Of a stretch of DNA of 49,542 bases, positions 25,550-34,878 are shown one piece after another. Position numbers and translations under genes: made by a program. The first letter of the stretch is position 1; every line of letters begins with the position of its first letter. Below the pieces are notes generated by a model, which was not told the origin of the DNA, searched no databases, and saw nothing but the letters and a program-made list of their open reading frames with translations. Source of the stretch: CAZGSG01 sp964528095 (GTDB lineage Bacteria; Bacteroidota; Bacteroidia; Chitinophagales; Chitinophagaceae); the NCBI GenBank assembly GCA_964528095.1, contig CAZGSG010000008.1, forward strand, positions 1 through 49,542, written 5' to 3'.

Positions 25550-27711
25550 AATACTGGTTATTGACTACAGAATATCCGCCATTCTTTGGCGGCGGCATAG
25601 GTACTTATTGTGCCATTACTGCTAAGATGCTGCTGGACAATGGCCACGAGGTTTCTGTATTTATCCCCGATACCGGCACAAAGGACATCACTATAGAAAA
25701 AAGAGATAATATCCGAATCATTCGCTTTAATACTTCCCGTACTAATTCTTCTTCATTTCTCGGCCATGTAACTAATATCAGTTGTGAGTTTGCACATATT
25801 GTAAAACATTTTGTAGAAAAAGAAGGGCAGCCGGATTGTATCGAAGCGCAGGAATACCAGGGCATTGCTTATTACCTGCTACAGTTCAAACACTTGTTAT
25901 ATGAGTTTTGTAAGGATATTCCTATAATTATCACGGCGCATTCGCCCTCATTTCTATATCTCGAATTTAATCACGTTCCCTTATACAGGTATCCCAATTA
26001 CTGGATTGGAGAAATGGAACGATTTTGCCTGCAGGCTGCTGATCGGGTAATATCTCCGAGCAGTTATCTTATTGGAGAAATAAATAAGCGCTTCGAATGG
26101 ACTAATCCTTCGATATCGGTTCTTCCGAACCCTTACAAACCGCAGCAGAAAATACAATATGAACGTACAGCGGAATCGGAAACACAGATTATTTTTTTCG
26201 GAAAATTATCGGTGCAGAAAGGAACGTTTAAATTACTGGAATATTTCAAGGGGCTTTGGGATAGTGGTTTCATGGAAAAATTATATTTAGTAGGGGGAAC
26301 CGATATCGTTTATTACCCGGAAGCCAGGATGATGGGCGATCTTGTAAAAAAGAAATGGAAAAAGTACATAACCGAAGGACTACTAATAGTAGAAGATAAA
26401 ATCCCGCCAGAGCAGATTCCCCAAAGAGTAGAAAAGGCCCGTCTTGTTATTATTCCAAGTACTGTTGATAACCTGCCCTATGTCGTTTTGGAAATGATGG
26501 CACTCGGTAAGATAGTGCTGGTATCAAAACAGGGAGGGCAGGCTGAAGTGGTCGAAAATGGCATCAATGGATTCATTTTTGATCATGAAAATCCTGAAAC
26601 CTTTACTGAACAGCTCAAAAAAATACTCCTACTTACCAACGAAGAAAAAAAGGACATATCGGGTAGTGCCATCGCTACGATTGCGGAGAAATATAACCCG
26701 GATAGTATCTATCAGCAAAAGGTTAAACTTATTGAAGATTGTATTATCAATTCAAAACAACAGCGAACAACTTTCCCCTATATAAAAAGCGCAATAAAAA
26801 ATAATGAATCTGCGAACGGTAATGGCGCCCTGTTATCCATCGTAGTCCCTTATTATAATATGGGGTCTTATATAGAGGAAACGATGTATTCACTGGAAAA
26901 ATCGAGTTATCCGGATAAAGAGATCATTATCATCAATGATGGCAGTACTGATCCCCCTAGCCTGCAAAAACTGCAGCAATACCGGAACAAGCCAGGCATT
27001 GTTGTAGTTGATATTGAAAATAAAGGATTGGCACATGCAAGAAATTTTGGCGCGAATATGGCAAACGGCGAATTTCTGGCCTTCCTGGATGCAGATGATA
27101 AAGTTGGTGAAGGGTATTATGAGAAAAGTATCCAGGTTTTAACAGCGTATGCAAATGTTCATTTTGTCGGAAGCTGGACAAAATACTTCGAAGGATCCGA
27201 AAAAACCTGGCCAACCTTTACTCCTGAACCCCCGCTCATACTTTCACACAATCTTATTAATTCCAGTGCATTGGTTTACAAAAGAAATAGTTTTTTAGCG
27301 GGCGGAAAAAATGACACCGGAATGCCCTTCACAGGTCTGGAGGATTATGATAGCGTAGTATCGATGTTGGCCGGAGGGTTTCATGGGGTGGTACTGCCGG
27401 AGACATGTTTTTTCTACCGTGTCCGGCCCGATTCCATGATCCGGGGCATTAATAACTCACGGAAACTTATTCTTTATCAGTATATGGCTGTAAAACATGC
27501 AAAGTTTTATGCTAATTTTGCGGCCGACCTTTTCAACCTGCTTAATGCCAATGGTCCCGGTATAATTTTGGATAACCCAACCCTTGATTATCACCTGGCC
27601 GATAAATTACCTTTTGGGAAAAAAAAATCGCAAAGGATTATTTCCCTTATAAAAAAGAACAGGTATATCAAAACTATTGCTTACAGATTATATCGATTAC
27701 TTAACAAATAA
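25546..27711 (+). CDS. GT4-GT2 double glycosyltransferase
   Basis: 721-aa fusion. Residues 1-~405: GT4 with the N-terminal glycine loop EYPPFFGGGIGTYC, phosphate contacts in FFGKLSVQKGTFK, and a donor-site acidic motif (PSTVDNLPYVVLEMMALGK). Residues ~430-721: GT2 with SIVVPYYNMGSYIEE, IINDGSTD, the metal motif FLDADD (~514-517) and GLEDYD (~600). The TTG at 25546 must be the start: a stop codon precedes it directly, and the first ATG (codon 28) would remove the essential glycine loop. It overlaps the previous stop (TTGA), suggesting coupled translation. Probably adds two successive sugars of the repeat. Confidence 0.9.
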   Translation: MKYWLLTTEYPPFFGGGIGTYCAITAKMLLDNGHEVSVFIPDTGTKDITIEKRDNIRIIRFNTSRTNSSSFLGHVTNISCEFAHIVKHFVEKEGQPDCIEAQEYQGIAYYLLQFKHLLYEFCKDIPIIITAHSPSFLYLEFNHVPLYRYPNYWIGEMERFCLQAADRVISPSSYLIGEINKRFEWTNPSISVLPNPYKPQQKIQYERTAESETQIIFFGKLSVQKGTFKLLEYFKGLWDSGFMEKLYLVGGTDIVYYPEARMMGDLVKKKWKKYITEGLLIVEDKIPPEQIPQRVEKARLVIIPSTVDNLPYVVLEMMALGKIVLVSKQGGQAEVVENGINGFIFDHENPETFTEQLKKILLLTNEEKKDISGSAIATIAEKYNPDSIYQQKVKLIEDCIINSKQQRTTFPYIKSAIKNNESANGNGALLSIVVPYYNMGSYIEETMYSLEKSSYPDKEIIIINDGSTDPPSLQKLQQYRNKPGIVVVDIENKGLAHARNFGANMANGEFLAFLDADDKVGEGYYEKSIQVLTAYANVHFVGSWTKYFEGSEKTWPTFTPEPPLILSHNLINSSALVYKRNSFLAGGKNDTGMPFTGLEDYDSVVSMLAGGFHGVVLPETCFFYRVRPDSMIRGINNSRKLILYQYMAVKHAKFYANFAADLFNLLNANGPGIILDNPTLDYHLADKLPFGKKKSQRIISLIKKNRYIKTIAYRLYRLLNK

Positions 27712-27714
27712 AAT

Positions 27715-28512
27715 ATGTTAATCAGAATTGTGAAAGATTGGGCCAGCCGTTCTAATAAAATGGAACGTATCTGGCTGATGGCGAAGATCGAATTCAAGCT
27801 GCGCTATTATGAAAATAAACTCGGATTGTTATGGGCATTGATAAAACCCGTTTCTGATATTTTTATTTATTATGTAGCATTTGAACTCATACTAAAACAA
27901 GGGGTTCCCAATTTCGTTTCCTTTCTTTTTATTGGTCTTATTTTGTGGAATTTCTTTGTGGAGTCGACCACGGGTACCGTACAGATACTCAGTACAAAGA
28001 AATACCTGTATGAGTATACCAACATGAATAAGATCGAGATCTATCTTTCTACACTTTTCAGCAACTGTATAGGATTTGGGTTTAACTTTTTTATGTTTAC
28101 CCTGTTCTATAATTTTTTCGATGGCGGCAGCCAGGGGTTTAGTGTTTATTCATTTTATTTTATCCCTATTTTTTTAAACCTGCTGATCATTTCCCTTGCA
28201 TTTTCGTTGATATTATCGAACATCTATGTTATTGCGAAAGATATAACCCAGATCTGGATAGTGGTAACCGGCCTGGGATTCTGGCTTTCTCCGATTCTAT
28301 TTAAGCTCGAAACATTCAAAAAAGCATTGCCTGGTCTCGATTATTTTAATCCGTTAGCGGGGATAATCATCAATGCAAGAAATGTATTATTATATAGACA
28401 ACAACCCGACTGGGGATTGTTTGTTTCTGGCTGGGTATATGCAATAGCATTGCTCCTGATCGGATTATTATTATTAAATAAACTCGGATCAAAAGCCGCA
28501 GAAAAACTCTGA
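27715..28512 (+). CDS. wzm: Polysaccharide ABC exporter, permease
   Basis: 265-aa ABC-2 type permease of the Wzm/KpsM/TagG group with about six membrane helices. Family cues are the amphipathic N-terminal segment before the first helix (YYENKLGLLWALIKPV), and the C-terminal block GLDYFNPLAGIIINARNVLLY, which matches the conserved F-N-P-x-x-x-x-x-x-x-x-R region of polysaccharide exporters. Forms a transporter with the ATPase 5 nt downstream and would move the lipid-linked polymer across the inner membrane. Confidence 0.92.
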   Translation: MLIRIVKDWASRSNKMERIWLMAKIEFKLRYYENKLGLLWALIKPVSDIFIYYVAFELILKQGVPNFVSFLFIGLILWNFFVESTTGTVQILSTKKYLYEYTNMNKIEIYLSTLFSNCIGFGFNFFMFTLFYNFFDGGSQGFSVYSFYFIPIFLNLLIISLAFSLILSNIYVIAKDITQIWIVVTGLGFWLSPILFKLETFKKALPGLDYFNPLAGIIINARNVLLYRQQPDWGLFVSGWVYAIALLLIGLLLLNKLGSKAAEKL

Positions 28513-28517
28513 TTAGT

Positions 28518-29255
28518 ATGGAAAATAGTGGGTATGCGATAATCGCCCGGAACATAAGCAAGACATTCTACATAACGGAGGACAGTCATAATACTGTGAA
28601 GCAAAGACTGTTTAATCTATTTAACTCACCCAAGCTTAAGAAAGTAGAAGCTATAAAGCCCATGTCGATTGAAATAGAGAAAGGTGAATGCCTTGGATTG
28701 CTTGGCAGGAACGGATGTGGCAAGTCAACACTGATTAAATTACTCGCCGGCGTGTATCCTACTGATTCAGGGCAGGTAAAAATCAATGGATCTACCATGC
28801 TGATGAATCTTGGCGTAGGAATGAGCCATGAGCTTACAGCAAGGGAAAACATCTATATATCCGGGTCTGTATTGGGAATGAAAATAAAAGCGATTGACGC
28901 TATTTTTGAAAAAATTGTCGAGTTTGCTGAGTTAAAAGAATTTACAGATACCAAGATAAAATACTTCTCTTCTGGAATGGTTGCCCGGCTTGGATTTTCT
29001 ATTGCTGTAAATGCAAAAGCCGATATCATGTTCCTCGATGAAATTTTTGCCGTTGGAGATGTGAAGTTCCAGGAAAAAGCGATCAAGGTTTTTGAATCAA
29101 GCTGGATCGAAGGAAGAACGGTCATCCTGGTCAGTCATAGTGTGGAAACTATCAGGAAATACTGTAAGCGTACGGCATTTATGAAACACGGGAACCTTGT
29201 ATTTTTAGGCGATACCGATAAAGCGATCGAATTATATATGGAAGACAACCATTAA
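28518..29255 (+). CDS. wzt: Polysaccharide ABC exporter, ATPase without substrate-recognition domain
   Basis: 245-aa ABC ATPase: Walker A GRNGCGKST (63-71), signature FSSGM (variant of LSGG, usual in Wzt/KpsT/TagH proteins), Walker B ADIMFLDE, and the switch histidine in LVSHS. Ends about 20 residues after the core fold, so it lacks the C-terminal carbohydrate-binding domain of Wzt proteins that select capped chains (E. coli O9a type). It is thus KpsT-like in size. Stop codon overlaps that of the convergent ligase gene by 4 bp. Expected to work with the permease at 27715-28512. Confidence 0.93.
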   Translation: MENSGYAIIARNISKTFYITEDSHNTVKQRLFNLFNSPKLKKVEAIKPMSIEIEKGECLGLLGRNGCGKSTLIKLLAGVYPTDSGQVKINGSTMLMNLGVGMSHELTARENIYISGSVLGMKIKAIDAIFEKIVEFAELKEFTDTKIKYFSSGMVARLGFSIAVNAKADIMFLDEIFAVGDVKFQEKAIKVFESSWIEGRTVILVSHSVETIRKYCKRTAFMKHGNLVFLGDTDKAIELYMEDNH

Positions 29256-30523
29256 GCAACGATTTGTTCCTTTCTCTTGTCAGTCAATAAAAGAACGACA
29301 AAAAACCCCAGTAGCATTCCGCCTAACGATCTGTCTGGATATACTTCGGTGATCATGGCAATGGTTAAGCAGGTAATAATAATGAACGAAAGCCAGTCCT
29401 TTTTTACCGCACTATTTATAAGTGGAAGGATTATCCAGGCAAAGAGAAAAAAGAAAAGCCCGGTTAATCCCATACTAAATAGGATGTCCAGGTAAGTGCT
29501 GTGCACGTTCTTATTAGACCGAATGGCAAACTGAAAATTTCTTTCCTGGTATATTTTGATCAGGCGATCTTTTTTATCACCCAGTCCAACTCCCGTAAAT
29601 GGTTGTTGTTTAAATAAGTCCCAGCCACATTGCCAGGCAGCCAGCCTGAAATTGGCGCCATTCCATTGATCGGCAAGAACTGGCGCATTGTAATGGCTTT
29701 CGGGGCCATCTTGCTGGTAATTGAATTGGGTATATGCAAGCTCTTTAAAACGGTTAGCTGTTTTTGGAAAAAGCAGGAAGATCATTAAAATGCCTGCTAT
29801 CAAGGCAGACAGTAGAATTGCGCCCTCAATGTATTTTTTCTTTTTGAAAATATACCAGACACAAAAAAGAAAAGTACTGAGGTATAATACGAGCATCATA
29901 TTTCTGCTGGCGAGTAAATAGCTGATGCCAAATAGATAAATAATGGCGAGCAAAAGAAAGATCCGGATTCTAAGCGAAGCTTGTTTTTTAATGAATAGAA
30001 AAAAACAAAAAATATAGATCGAAATGTTGACAAGCAGGGAAATATAAATGGATTGCTGGCCTGTTAATTGAGTGAGAGAATCATTATACAGGAGGGAAGG
30101 ATCATGGGCAACCAGAAACCGATAGAATGACCAGCCGAGGCAGACGGTACAGGAGGCAAGGACAAGCAGGGCAATAGCCAATAATATCTTTTCTTTTACC
30201 TGTGGGCGAATGTAAATCAATCCGAGAGTAAGTGGAAACCCTAGCAGCGGCAGTCTCGAATCGAGGTAACGAAATGCAGCATGTTTATTATCTGAAAGCA
30301 AAATGCTGATCAATACGAGCAGAAAGAACGCCAACATCCACCAGATGTATTTTCGCTCTTTAAACAACTGTATTTTTTCTCTCCAGGGATTGTAAAGAAT
30401 ACAGGTAAAAACAAAAGAAATTGAACCAATAGCAGTTATGATAGGAAAATTGGGGAAAAACAGCGTGCCGACGAATAAGAGCACTGTAATTAACAAAATT
30501 TTTTCTTTTTTCGTCATTATCAT
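29252..30523 (-). CDS. O-antigen ligase / polymerase (WaaL/Wzy_C family)
   Basis: 423-aa membrane protein with about eleven helices. The large periplasmic loop near residues 270-340 carries RLAAWQCGWDLFKQQPFTGVGLGD and HSTYLDILFSMGLTG, the R-x(n)-H signature of O-antigen ligases and related polymerases. In an ABC-exported pathway polymerisation is cytoplasmic, so a ligase that joins the chain to lipid A-core is the better guess. Two ATGs (30523 and 30517) are equally good. It is the only minus-strand gene of the locus and converges on wzt. Confidence 0.85.
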   Translation of the reverse strand: MIMTKKEKILLITVLLFVGTLFFPNFPIITAIGSISFVFTCILYNPWREKIQLFKERKYIWWMLAFFLLVLISILLSDNKHAAFRYLDSRLPLLGFPLTLGLIYIRPQVKEKILLAIALLVLASCTVCLGWSFYRFLVAHDPSLLYNDSLTQLTGQQSIYISLLVNISIYIFCFFLFIKKQASLRIRIFLLLAIIYLFGISYLLASRNMMLVLYLSTFLFCVWYIFKKKKYIEGAILLSALIAGILMIFLLFPKTANRFKELAYTQFNYQQDGPESHYNAPVLADQWNGANFRLAAWQCGWDLFKQQPFTGVGLGDKKDRLIKIYQERNFQFAIRSNKNVHSTYLDILFSMGLTGLFFFLFAWIILPLINSAVKKDWLSFIIITCLTIAMITEVYPDRSLGGMLLGFFVVLLLTDKRKEQIVA

Positions 30524-30625
30524 TATGCTGGGAATTGATAGTATTTTTGCAATATCTGTATTATTAAATTGGTTCTGATCTTATTGAAAACAGCAGCAGT
30601 ATAGTCGCTGCGCAAATTAGTGAAG

Positions 30626-31492
30626 ATGGAGCAATTATCCGTAGTGATCATTACATATAACGAAGAAGCAAATATTGGGACATGTATTGACTCAATAAAA
30701 GGTGTTGCCGATGAAATCATTGTGCTGGATTCTTTTTCAACAGATGATACTATAAAAATCGCCAGGGAAAAAGGCGCGAAGATCTGGCAGCAGGAATTTG
30801 CAGGATATATAGAACAAAAGAACAGGGCATTGGCACTGGCATCCAATCGGTTTGTGCTCAGCCTGGATGCAGACGAAGTGCTTAGCGAGAAACTAAATGC
30901 GTCCATCTCCAAAGCAAAAGAAACCTTCACCTTCAGTGCGTATAAAATGAACCGCTGTGCTAATTATTGCGGTGAGTTCATTCGCCATGGCACCTGGTAT
31001 CCCAGCAAAAAGATCCGTTTATTTGATAAAAAAATCGGTTACTGGGGCGGAATCAATCCGCATGATAAAGTTGTATTCAATCAACCGGTTGCTGTAAAAC
31101 ACCTGGAGGGTGATATTTTACATTATTCATTCAGGACCATAGCTGATCATATTGCACAGAATAACCGGTTCAGCAGCATTGCCGCAAATTCATTGCTTGA
31201 AGCAGGAAGAAAAACGAGCAGGCTGAATATCTTTATTAATCCAGCCTGGGCTTTTTTAAATGGCTACCTCTTTCATGCGGGCTTTCTGAATGGAAAAAAA
31301 GGCTTCGCTATTTCGGTCAACCAGGCGCGGTATACTTACCTGAAACATCGCAAACTATTCAATCTGCAAAACAACCCGGTAATCAGAACGATTGGCAATA
31401 CCGAACGTGCAAAGACCGGTTTCTCAGATATTCAATCCCCCGCAAACGCTGATCGTTTGTCCCGTGATATACGATCCCATGTCGGAGGCTAA
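30626..31492 (+). CDS. WaaE-like family 2 glycosyltransferase (LPS core type)
   Basis: 288 aa. GT2 motifs ITYNEEANIGTCI, VLDSFSTDDT and SLDADEVLS (metal motif), then KIRLFDKKIGYW and NPHDKV, the pattern of the WaaE/KdtX-like glucosyltransferases that act on the inner core. ATG 30626 is preferred over GTG 30620. Divergent from the ligase gene with 102 nt between starts. The last 23 codons overlap the end of the convergent fabG by 69 nt; proteins of this family normally end near the basic YLKHRKLF stretch, so the extra ~45 residues look like read-out into neighbouring DNA. Confidence 0.88.
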   Translation: MEQLSVVIITYNEEANIGTCIDSIKGVADEIIVLDSFSTDDTIKIAREKGAKIWQQEFAGYIEQKNRALALASNRFVLSLDADEVLSEKLNASISKAKETFTFSAYKMNRCANYCGEFIRHGTWYPSKKIRLFDKKIGYWGGINPHDKVVFNQPVAVKHLEGDILHYSFRTIADHIAQNNRFSSIAANSLLEAGRKTSRLNIFINPAWAFLNGYLFHAGFLNGKKGFAISVNQARYTYLKHRKLFNLQNNPVIRTIGNTERAKTGFSDIQSPANADRLSRDIRSHVGG

Positions 31493-32179
31493 GAATAAGG
31501 TTGTATTGGCAATATCTTCCGCTGAAGCAAAACGACCTAGCGGAATACCTGCTTTATATTTATCACCGGCCTCACCTTCTTTCAGATAAGCGGTCATATC
31601 CGTTTCTACAAATCCCGGAGCTATCGCGTTACAACGGATATTCCGGCTGCCCAGTTCCTTCGCCACTGATTTGGTAAACCCAATGATGCCTGCTTTGGAA
31701 GCGGCATAACTGGCCTGCCCCGCATTGCCCATTTCCCCAATAACAGAGCTCATATTAATGATAGCGCCAGACCGGGCTTTCATCATCGGTTTGATCACCT
31801 GTTTGGTCATATAAAATACACTGTTGAGATTTACACTGATCACATCATTCCATTGTTCCGGTGTCATGCGCAGTAGCAGATTATCTTTGGATATGCCTGC
31901 ATTATTTACACAGATATCAATGGTGCCAAATTCTTTGAGCACTTCGCTTACAAAGGTCTCACATTGCGCTATATCGCCAGCATTGCTTTTCCATGCTTTT
32001 GCTCTCACTCCCATGCTTTTTAATTTTTCTTCCAATGCCGCGGCCTTGCTCGCACTGCTATCACTTACATAAGTGAAAGCGATATTTGCACCCTGTTCAG
32101 CAAATTTTAATACAATGGCTTCGCCGATGCCACGGGCAGCACCCGTTACGATAGCTAGTTTTCCCTCTAATAATTTCAT
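31424..32179 (-). CDS. fabG: 3-oxoacyl-ACP reductase (SDR)
   Basis: Reduces 3-oxoacyl-ACP to 3-hydroxyacyl-ACP in fatty acid synthesis, cytosolic, tetrameric family. 251 aa, with NADPH motif TGAARGIG (about 12-19), NNAG, catalytic S in NMSSVIG and YAASK, PG after CNAIAPGFVETDMT, and the usual C terminus ITGQTISVCGGLNI, so the reading frame is complete. The 3' end overlaps the preceding glycosyltransferase gene tail to tail. Not near other fab genes; could act on other acyl carriers. Confidence 0.92.
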   Translation of the reverse strand: MKLLEGKLAIVTGAARGIGEAIVLKFAEQGANIAFTYVSDSSASKAAALEEKLKSMGVRAKAWKSNAGDIAQCETFVSEVLKEFGTIDICVNNAGISKDNLLLRMTPEQWNDVISVNLNSVFYMTKQVIKPMMKARSGAIINMSSVIGEMGNAGQASYAASKAGIIGFTKSVAKELGSRNIRCNAIAPGFVETDMTAYLKEGEAGDKYKAGIPLGRFASAEDIANTTLFLASDMGSYITGQTISVCGGLNI

Positions 32180-32333
32180 ATAAGCGTTTTAAATGAATAT
32201 CAAAATTGTGGAAAATAAAATAAATGGGTAAATAAAATATGGAGCGCAGTCAGGTTGTAAAGACAACAGTAGCCACACAGAATAAATAGCAATTAATGTG
32301 GCTTCTATTTGATATACCCGAAATGCTCATTGT

Positions 32334-33848
32334 TTATGATTGTACTGCAAGCGCAAGAATATCTTCTATATATTTCCGGTCATTGCTCAGCCGGGGTACT
32401 TTATGCTGACCGCCCAGTTTACCTTTGCTTTGTAACCACAAATTGAAAGACCCTTTTTTCAGTGAATGTACCACAGGCAGACCGAGCGCGATGTCTTTAT
32501 GCCGTTTGGCCTCGTAATCGCTGTTGATGCTCTTGAGCGCATTGTCCAGTTCCCGGTTGAATGCAGCCTGGTCAGCCGGTTCCTTTTCAAATTCGATCAG
32601 CCACTCATGCGCTCCATTCGATGCCTCCGAAAAATAGATAGGGGCGGCAGTATAATCATTCACGATCGCCCCTGTTTTTTCACAGGCGATAGCAATGGCC
32701 TTATCTGAATTATCCACGATCACTTCTTCGCCAAATGCGTTGATATAATGTTTCAGTCTTCCCGATACTTTGATCCGGAAAGGTTTTAGGGAGGTGAATT
32801 GAATCGTATCTCCCAACAGGTAACGCCAGAGTCCACCGTTGGTGCTAATGATCAATGCATAATTTTTGCCCAGTTCCACATCCTTGAGACTGATCGTATG
32901 CGGATGTTTTTTGCCATATTCGCTCACGGGCATAAACTCCATGAAGATGCCATGATCAGTGAACAATAACATACCATCATCGCCCGGCTTTTCCTGCGCG
33001 GCAAAAAATCCTTCACTGGCATTATACATTTCCAGGTAATTGATCTTTTTACCGATGATGCGTTCAAACTGTTCTTTATACGGAGTGAAGGAAACACCGC
33101 CATGCATGTATAGTTCCAATCCCGGCCATACCTCGCTCATTGTTTTTTTGCCGGTGATCTCGAGTATGCGTTTAAATAATACCAATGTCCAGGTAGGCAC
33201 ACCGGATATAGAGGTCACATTTTCTTTGATCGTATTCTGCGCAAGCATTTCAATCTTGCTTTCCCATTCGTCCATCAGTGCAATGCTCAAATCGGGTGTA
33301 CGCAGCCAATGCCCCCAGAATGGCGTATTCTGAAGCAATACCGCGCTGAGGTCGCCATATTGCGCCTCCTCGTTCATCGGGTTGATATTATGACTACCAC
33401 CCAGCACAAGTCCTTTGCCAGTCAGTAATTCTGATTCGGGGTTGAACTGGTAATACATGGTCAGCACATCCTTGGCTGCTTTAAAGTGGCAGTCTTCCAG
33501 GCTTTCCTCGCTGATGGGAATGAATTTGCTTTTATCGCTCGTGGTGCCACTGCTTTTGGCAAACCAGAATATAGGCGTATTCCATAACAGGTTCTGTTCA
33601 CCCTGCATGATCCGTTCGATATAAGGTTTCAGGTCATCATATTCATGCACCGGCACCGTTTGTTTGAATGCTTTGATGGTAAAAAGATCTGAAAAGCCAT
33701 ATTTCCTGCCAAACTCAGTGTATTGCGCTGAGGTCACGAGGTCCTGTAATACTTCACGCTGTGCGTCTGGCGGATTATTTTTCCATGCTTCAATACGCCA
33801 GAGGCGCATACGCGCAAGGGATGATATGGCTGGACTTAATAAGCTCAT
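32334..33848 (-). CDS. GH3-family acyl-adenylate-forming protein
   Basis: 504-aa member of the GH3 auxin-responsive promoter family, an ANL-superfamily branch that adenylates carboxylic acids. The ATP loop is SSGTTSDKSKFIP, followed by YNASEGFFAAQ and LWRYLLGDTIQF, all characteristic of GH3 proteins. Plant members conjugate amino acids to jasmonate or auxin; bacterial roles are mostly unknown. ATG 33848 is preferred to a TTG four codons upstream. Sits between fabG and lptB with a 154-nt gap to fabG and no obvious partner. Confidence 0.88.
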   Translation of the reverse strand: MSLLSPAISSLARMRLWRIEAWKNNPPDAQREVLQDLVTSAQYTEFGRKYGFSDLFTIKAFKQTVPVHEYDDLKPYIERIMQGEQNLLWNTPIFWFAKSSGTTSDKSKFIPISEESLEDCHFKAAKDVLTMYYQFNPESELLTGKGLVLGGSHNINPMNEEAQYGDLSAVLLQNTPFWGHWLRTPDLSIALMDEWESKIEMLAQNTIKENVTSISGVPTWTLVLFKRILEITGKKTMSEVWPGLELYMHGGVSFTPYKEQFERIIGKKINYLEMYNASEGFFAAQEKPGDDGMLLFTDHGIFMEFMPVSEYGKKHPHTISLKDVELGKNYALIISTNGGLWRYLLGDTIQFTSLKPFRIKVSGRLKHYINAFGEEVIVDNSDKAIAIACEKTGAIVNDYTAAPIYFSEASNGAHEWLIEFEKEPADQAAFNRELDNALKSINSDYEAKRHKDIALGLPVVHSLKKGSFNLWLQSKGKLGGQHKVPRLSNDRKYIEDILALAVQS

Positions 33849-33959
33849 TGCGGGTGGCAAGATAAGGCTTAATGTTTAAGGTTCTGCTAATCGAAAACCT
33901 GGTCAATTAAGAAAAATTTCTACTATGTGAATGCTAAACCGCTGAGTTGATGGAGGGGG

Positions 33960-34745
33960 TTACTCGGTGCCAGTGATCTTAGATTGCCTGATCGCCTCGT
34001 CAAGCAGGTAGTCTTTCCGTTTCAGTTCAAAATTGCGGCCAAGGTATAGTTTTTTCACCTGTTCGTCGGAAGCCAGCTCTTCTGCGGTGCCGTGTTTGAA
34101 TATTTTTCCTTCTATGAGAAGATAGGCCCTGTCACAGATAGAAAGGGTCTCTGTAACATTGTGGTCGGTGATAAGGATGCCAATATTTTTATGCTTTAAA
34201 CGAGCGACGATCGTTTGAATATCTTCTACCGCAATAGGGTCTATCCCGGCAAATGGTTCATCCAGTAAGATAAATTTTGGATCGACTGCCAGGGCCCGGG
34301 CTATCTCTGTTCTTCTCCTTTCACCCCCGCTAAGCACATCCCCATTGCTTTTACGTACATGGTGCAGGCGGAATTCATCCAGTAGCGATTCCAGCTTTTC
34401 CCGCTGTTCTGCTTTTGAAAGCCGGGTCATTTCCAATACAGCCGAAATATTATCTTCCACGCTTAGTTTGCGGAATACTGAAGCTTCCTGTGGCAGGTAT
34501 CCTATACCCATTTTTGCCCGCTTGTACATGGGCAATGAAGTAATGTCCCTGTCGTCCAGGTATACCTTGCCTTCATCGGGTTTTACCAGGCCTACTACCT
34601 GGTAAAAGGAGGTTGTTTTGCCGGCACCATTGGGGCCCAGCAGTCCTACGATCTCACCCTGTCGTACCTCGAAGGATACATTATTGACAACTACCCGGCT
34701 GCCATAACGCTTGACCAGGTTTTTAGTATGAATGGTAATAGACAT
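33960..34745 (-). CDS. lptB: LPS export ABC transporter ATP-binding protein LptB
   Basis: Cytoplasmic ATPase that powers LPS transport with LptF/LptG. 261 aa with Walker A GPNGAGKTT, Q-loop YLPQEASVFRKL, signature LSGGERRR, Walker B FILLDEPFAG and switch H in ITDHNV; the block IGYLPQEASVFRKLSVEDN is diagnostic of LptB against other ABC ATPases. The C-terminal ~25 residues (ELKRKDYLLDEAIRQS) extend beyond the E. coli protein, as in other Bacteroidota. ATG 34745 is chosen over an upstream in-frame extension to 34772 since MSITIHTKNLVKRYG is the normal start. Possibly leaderless. Confidence 0.95.
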   Translation of the reverse strand: MSITIHTKNLVKRYGSRVVVNNVSFEVRQGEIVGLLGPNGAGKTTSFYQVVGLVKPDEGKVYLDDRDITSLPMYKRAKMGIGYLPQEASVFRKLSVEDNISAVLEMTRLSKAEQREKLESLLDEFRLHHVRKSNGDVLSGGERRRTEIARALAVDPKFILLDEPFAGIDPIAVEDIQTIVARLKHKNIGILITDHNVTETLSICDRAYLLIEGKIFKHGTAEELASDEQVKKLYLGRNFELKRKDYLLDEAIRQSKITGTE

Positions 34746-34751
34746 GACGGG

Positions 34752-34759
34752 CAAAAATA
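34752..34759 (-). promoter_or_regulatory. putative -7 promoter box for lptB, adjacent to start codon
   Basis: Minus-strand TATTTTTG matches TAnnTTTG and ends only 6 nt before the ATG at 34745, so transcription would begin at or next to the start codon. No -33 box seen. Confidence 0.4.
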
Positions 34760-34878
34760 GCGCTTGGCCCACTGATTATGACTATAAATATGATTTTTAT
34801 GATATTATTTGATCCTGGCAGATCTCTTCAGAAGGGCTTAAATACAGCTTTCATATAAGGTCTTTCTGTATTAGCTTT

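Noticed and set aside
30523..30930. 135-codon minus-strand frame between ligase and WaaE-like gene
   Set aside because: Ser/Phe-rich shadow of the WaaE-like gene; overlaps its conserved GT2 motifs.
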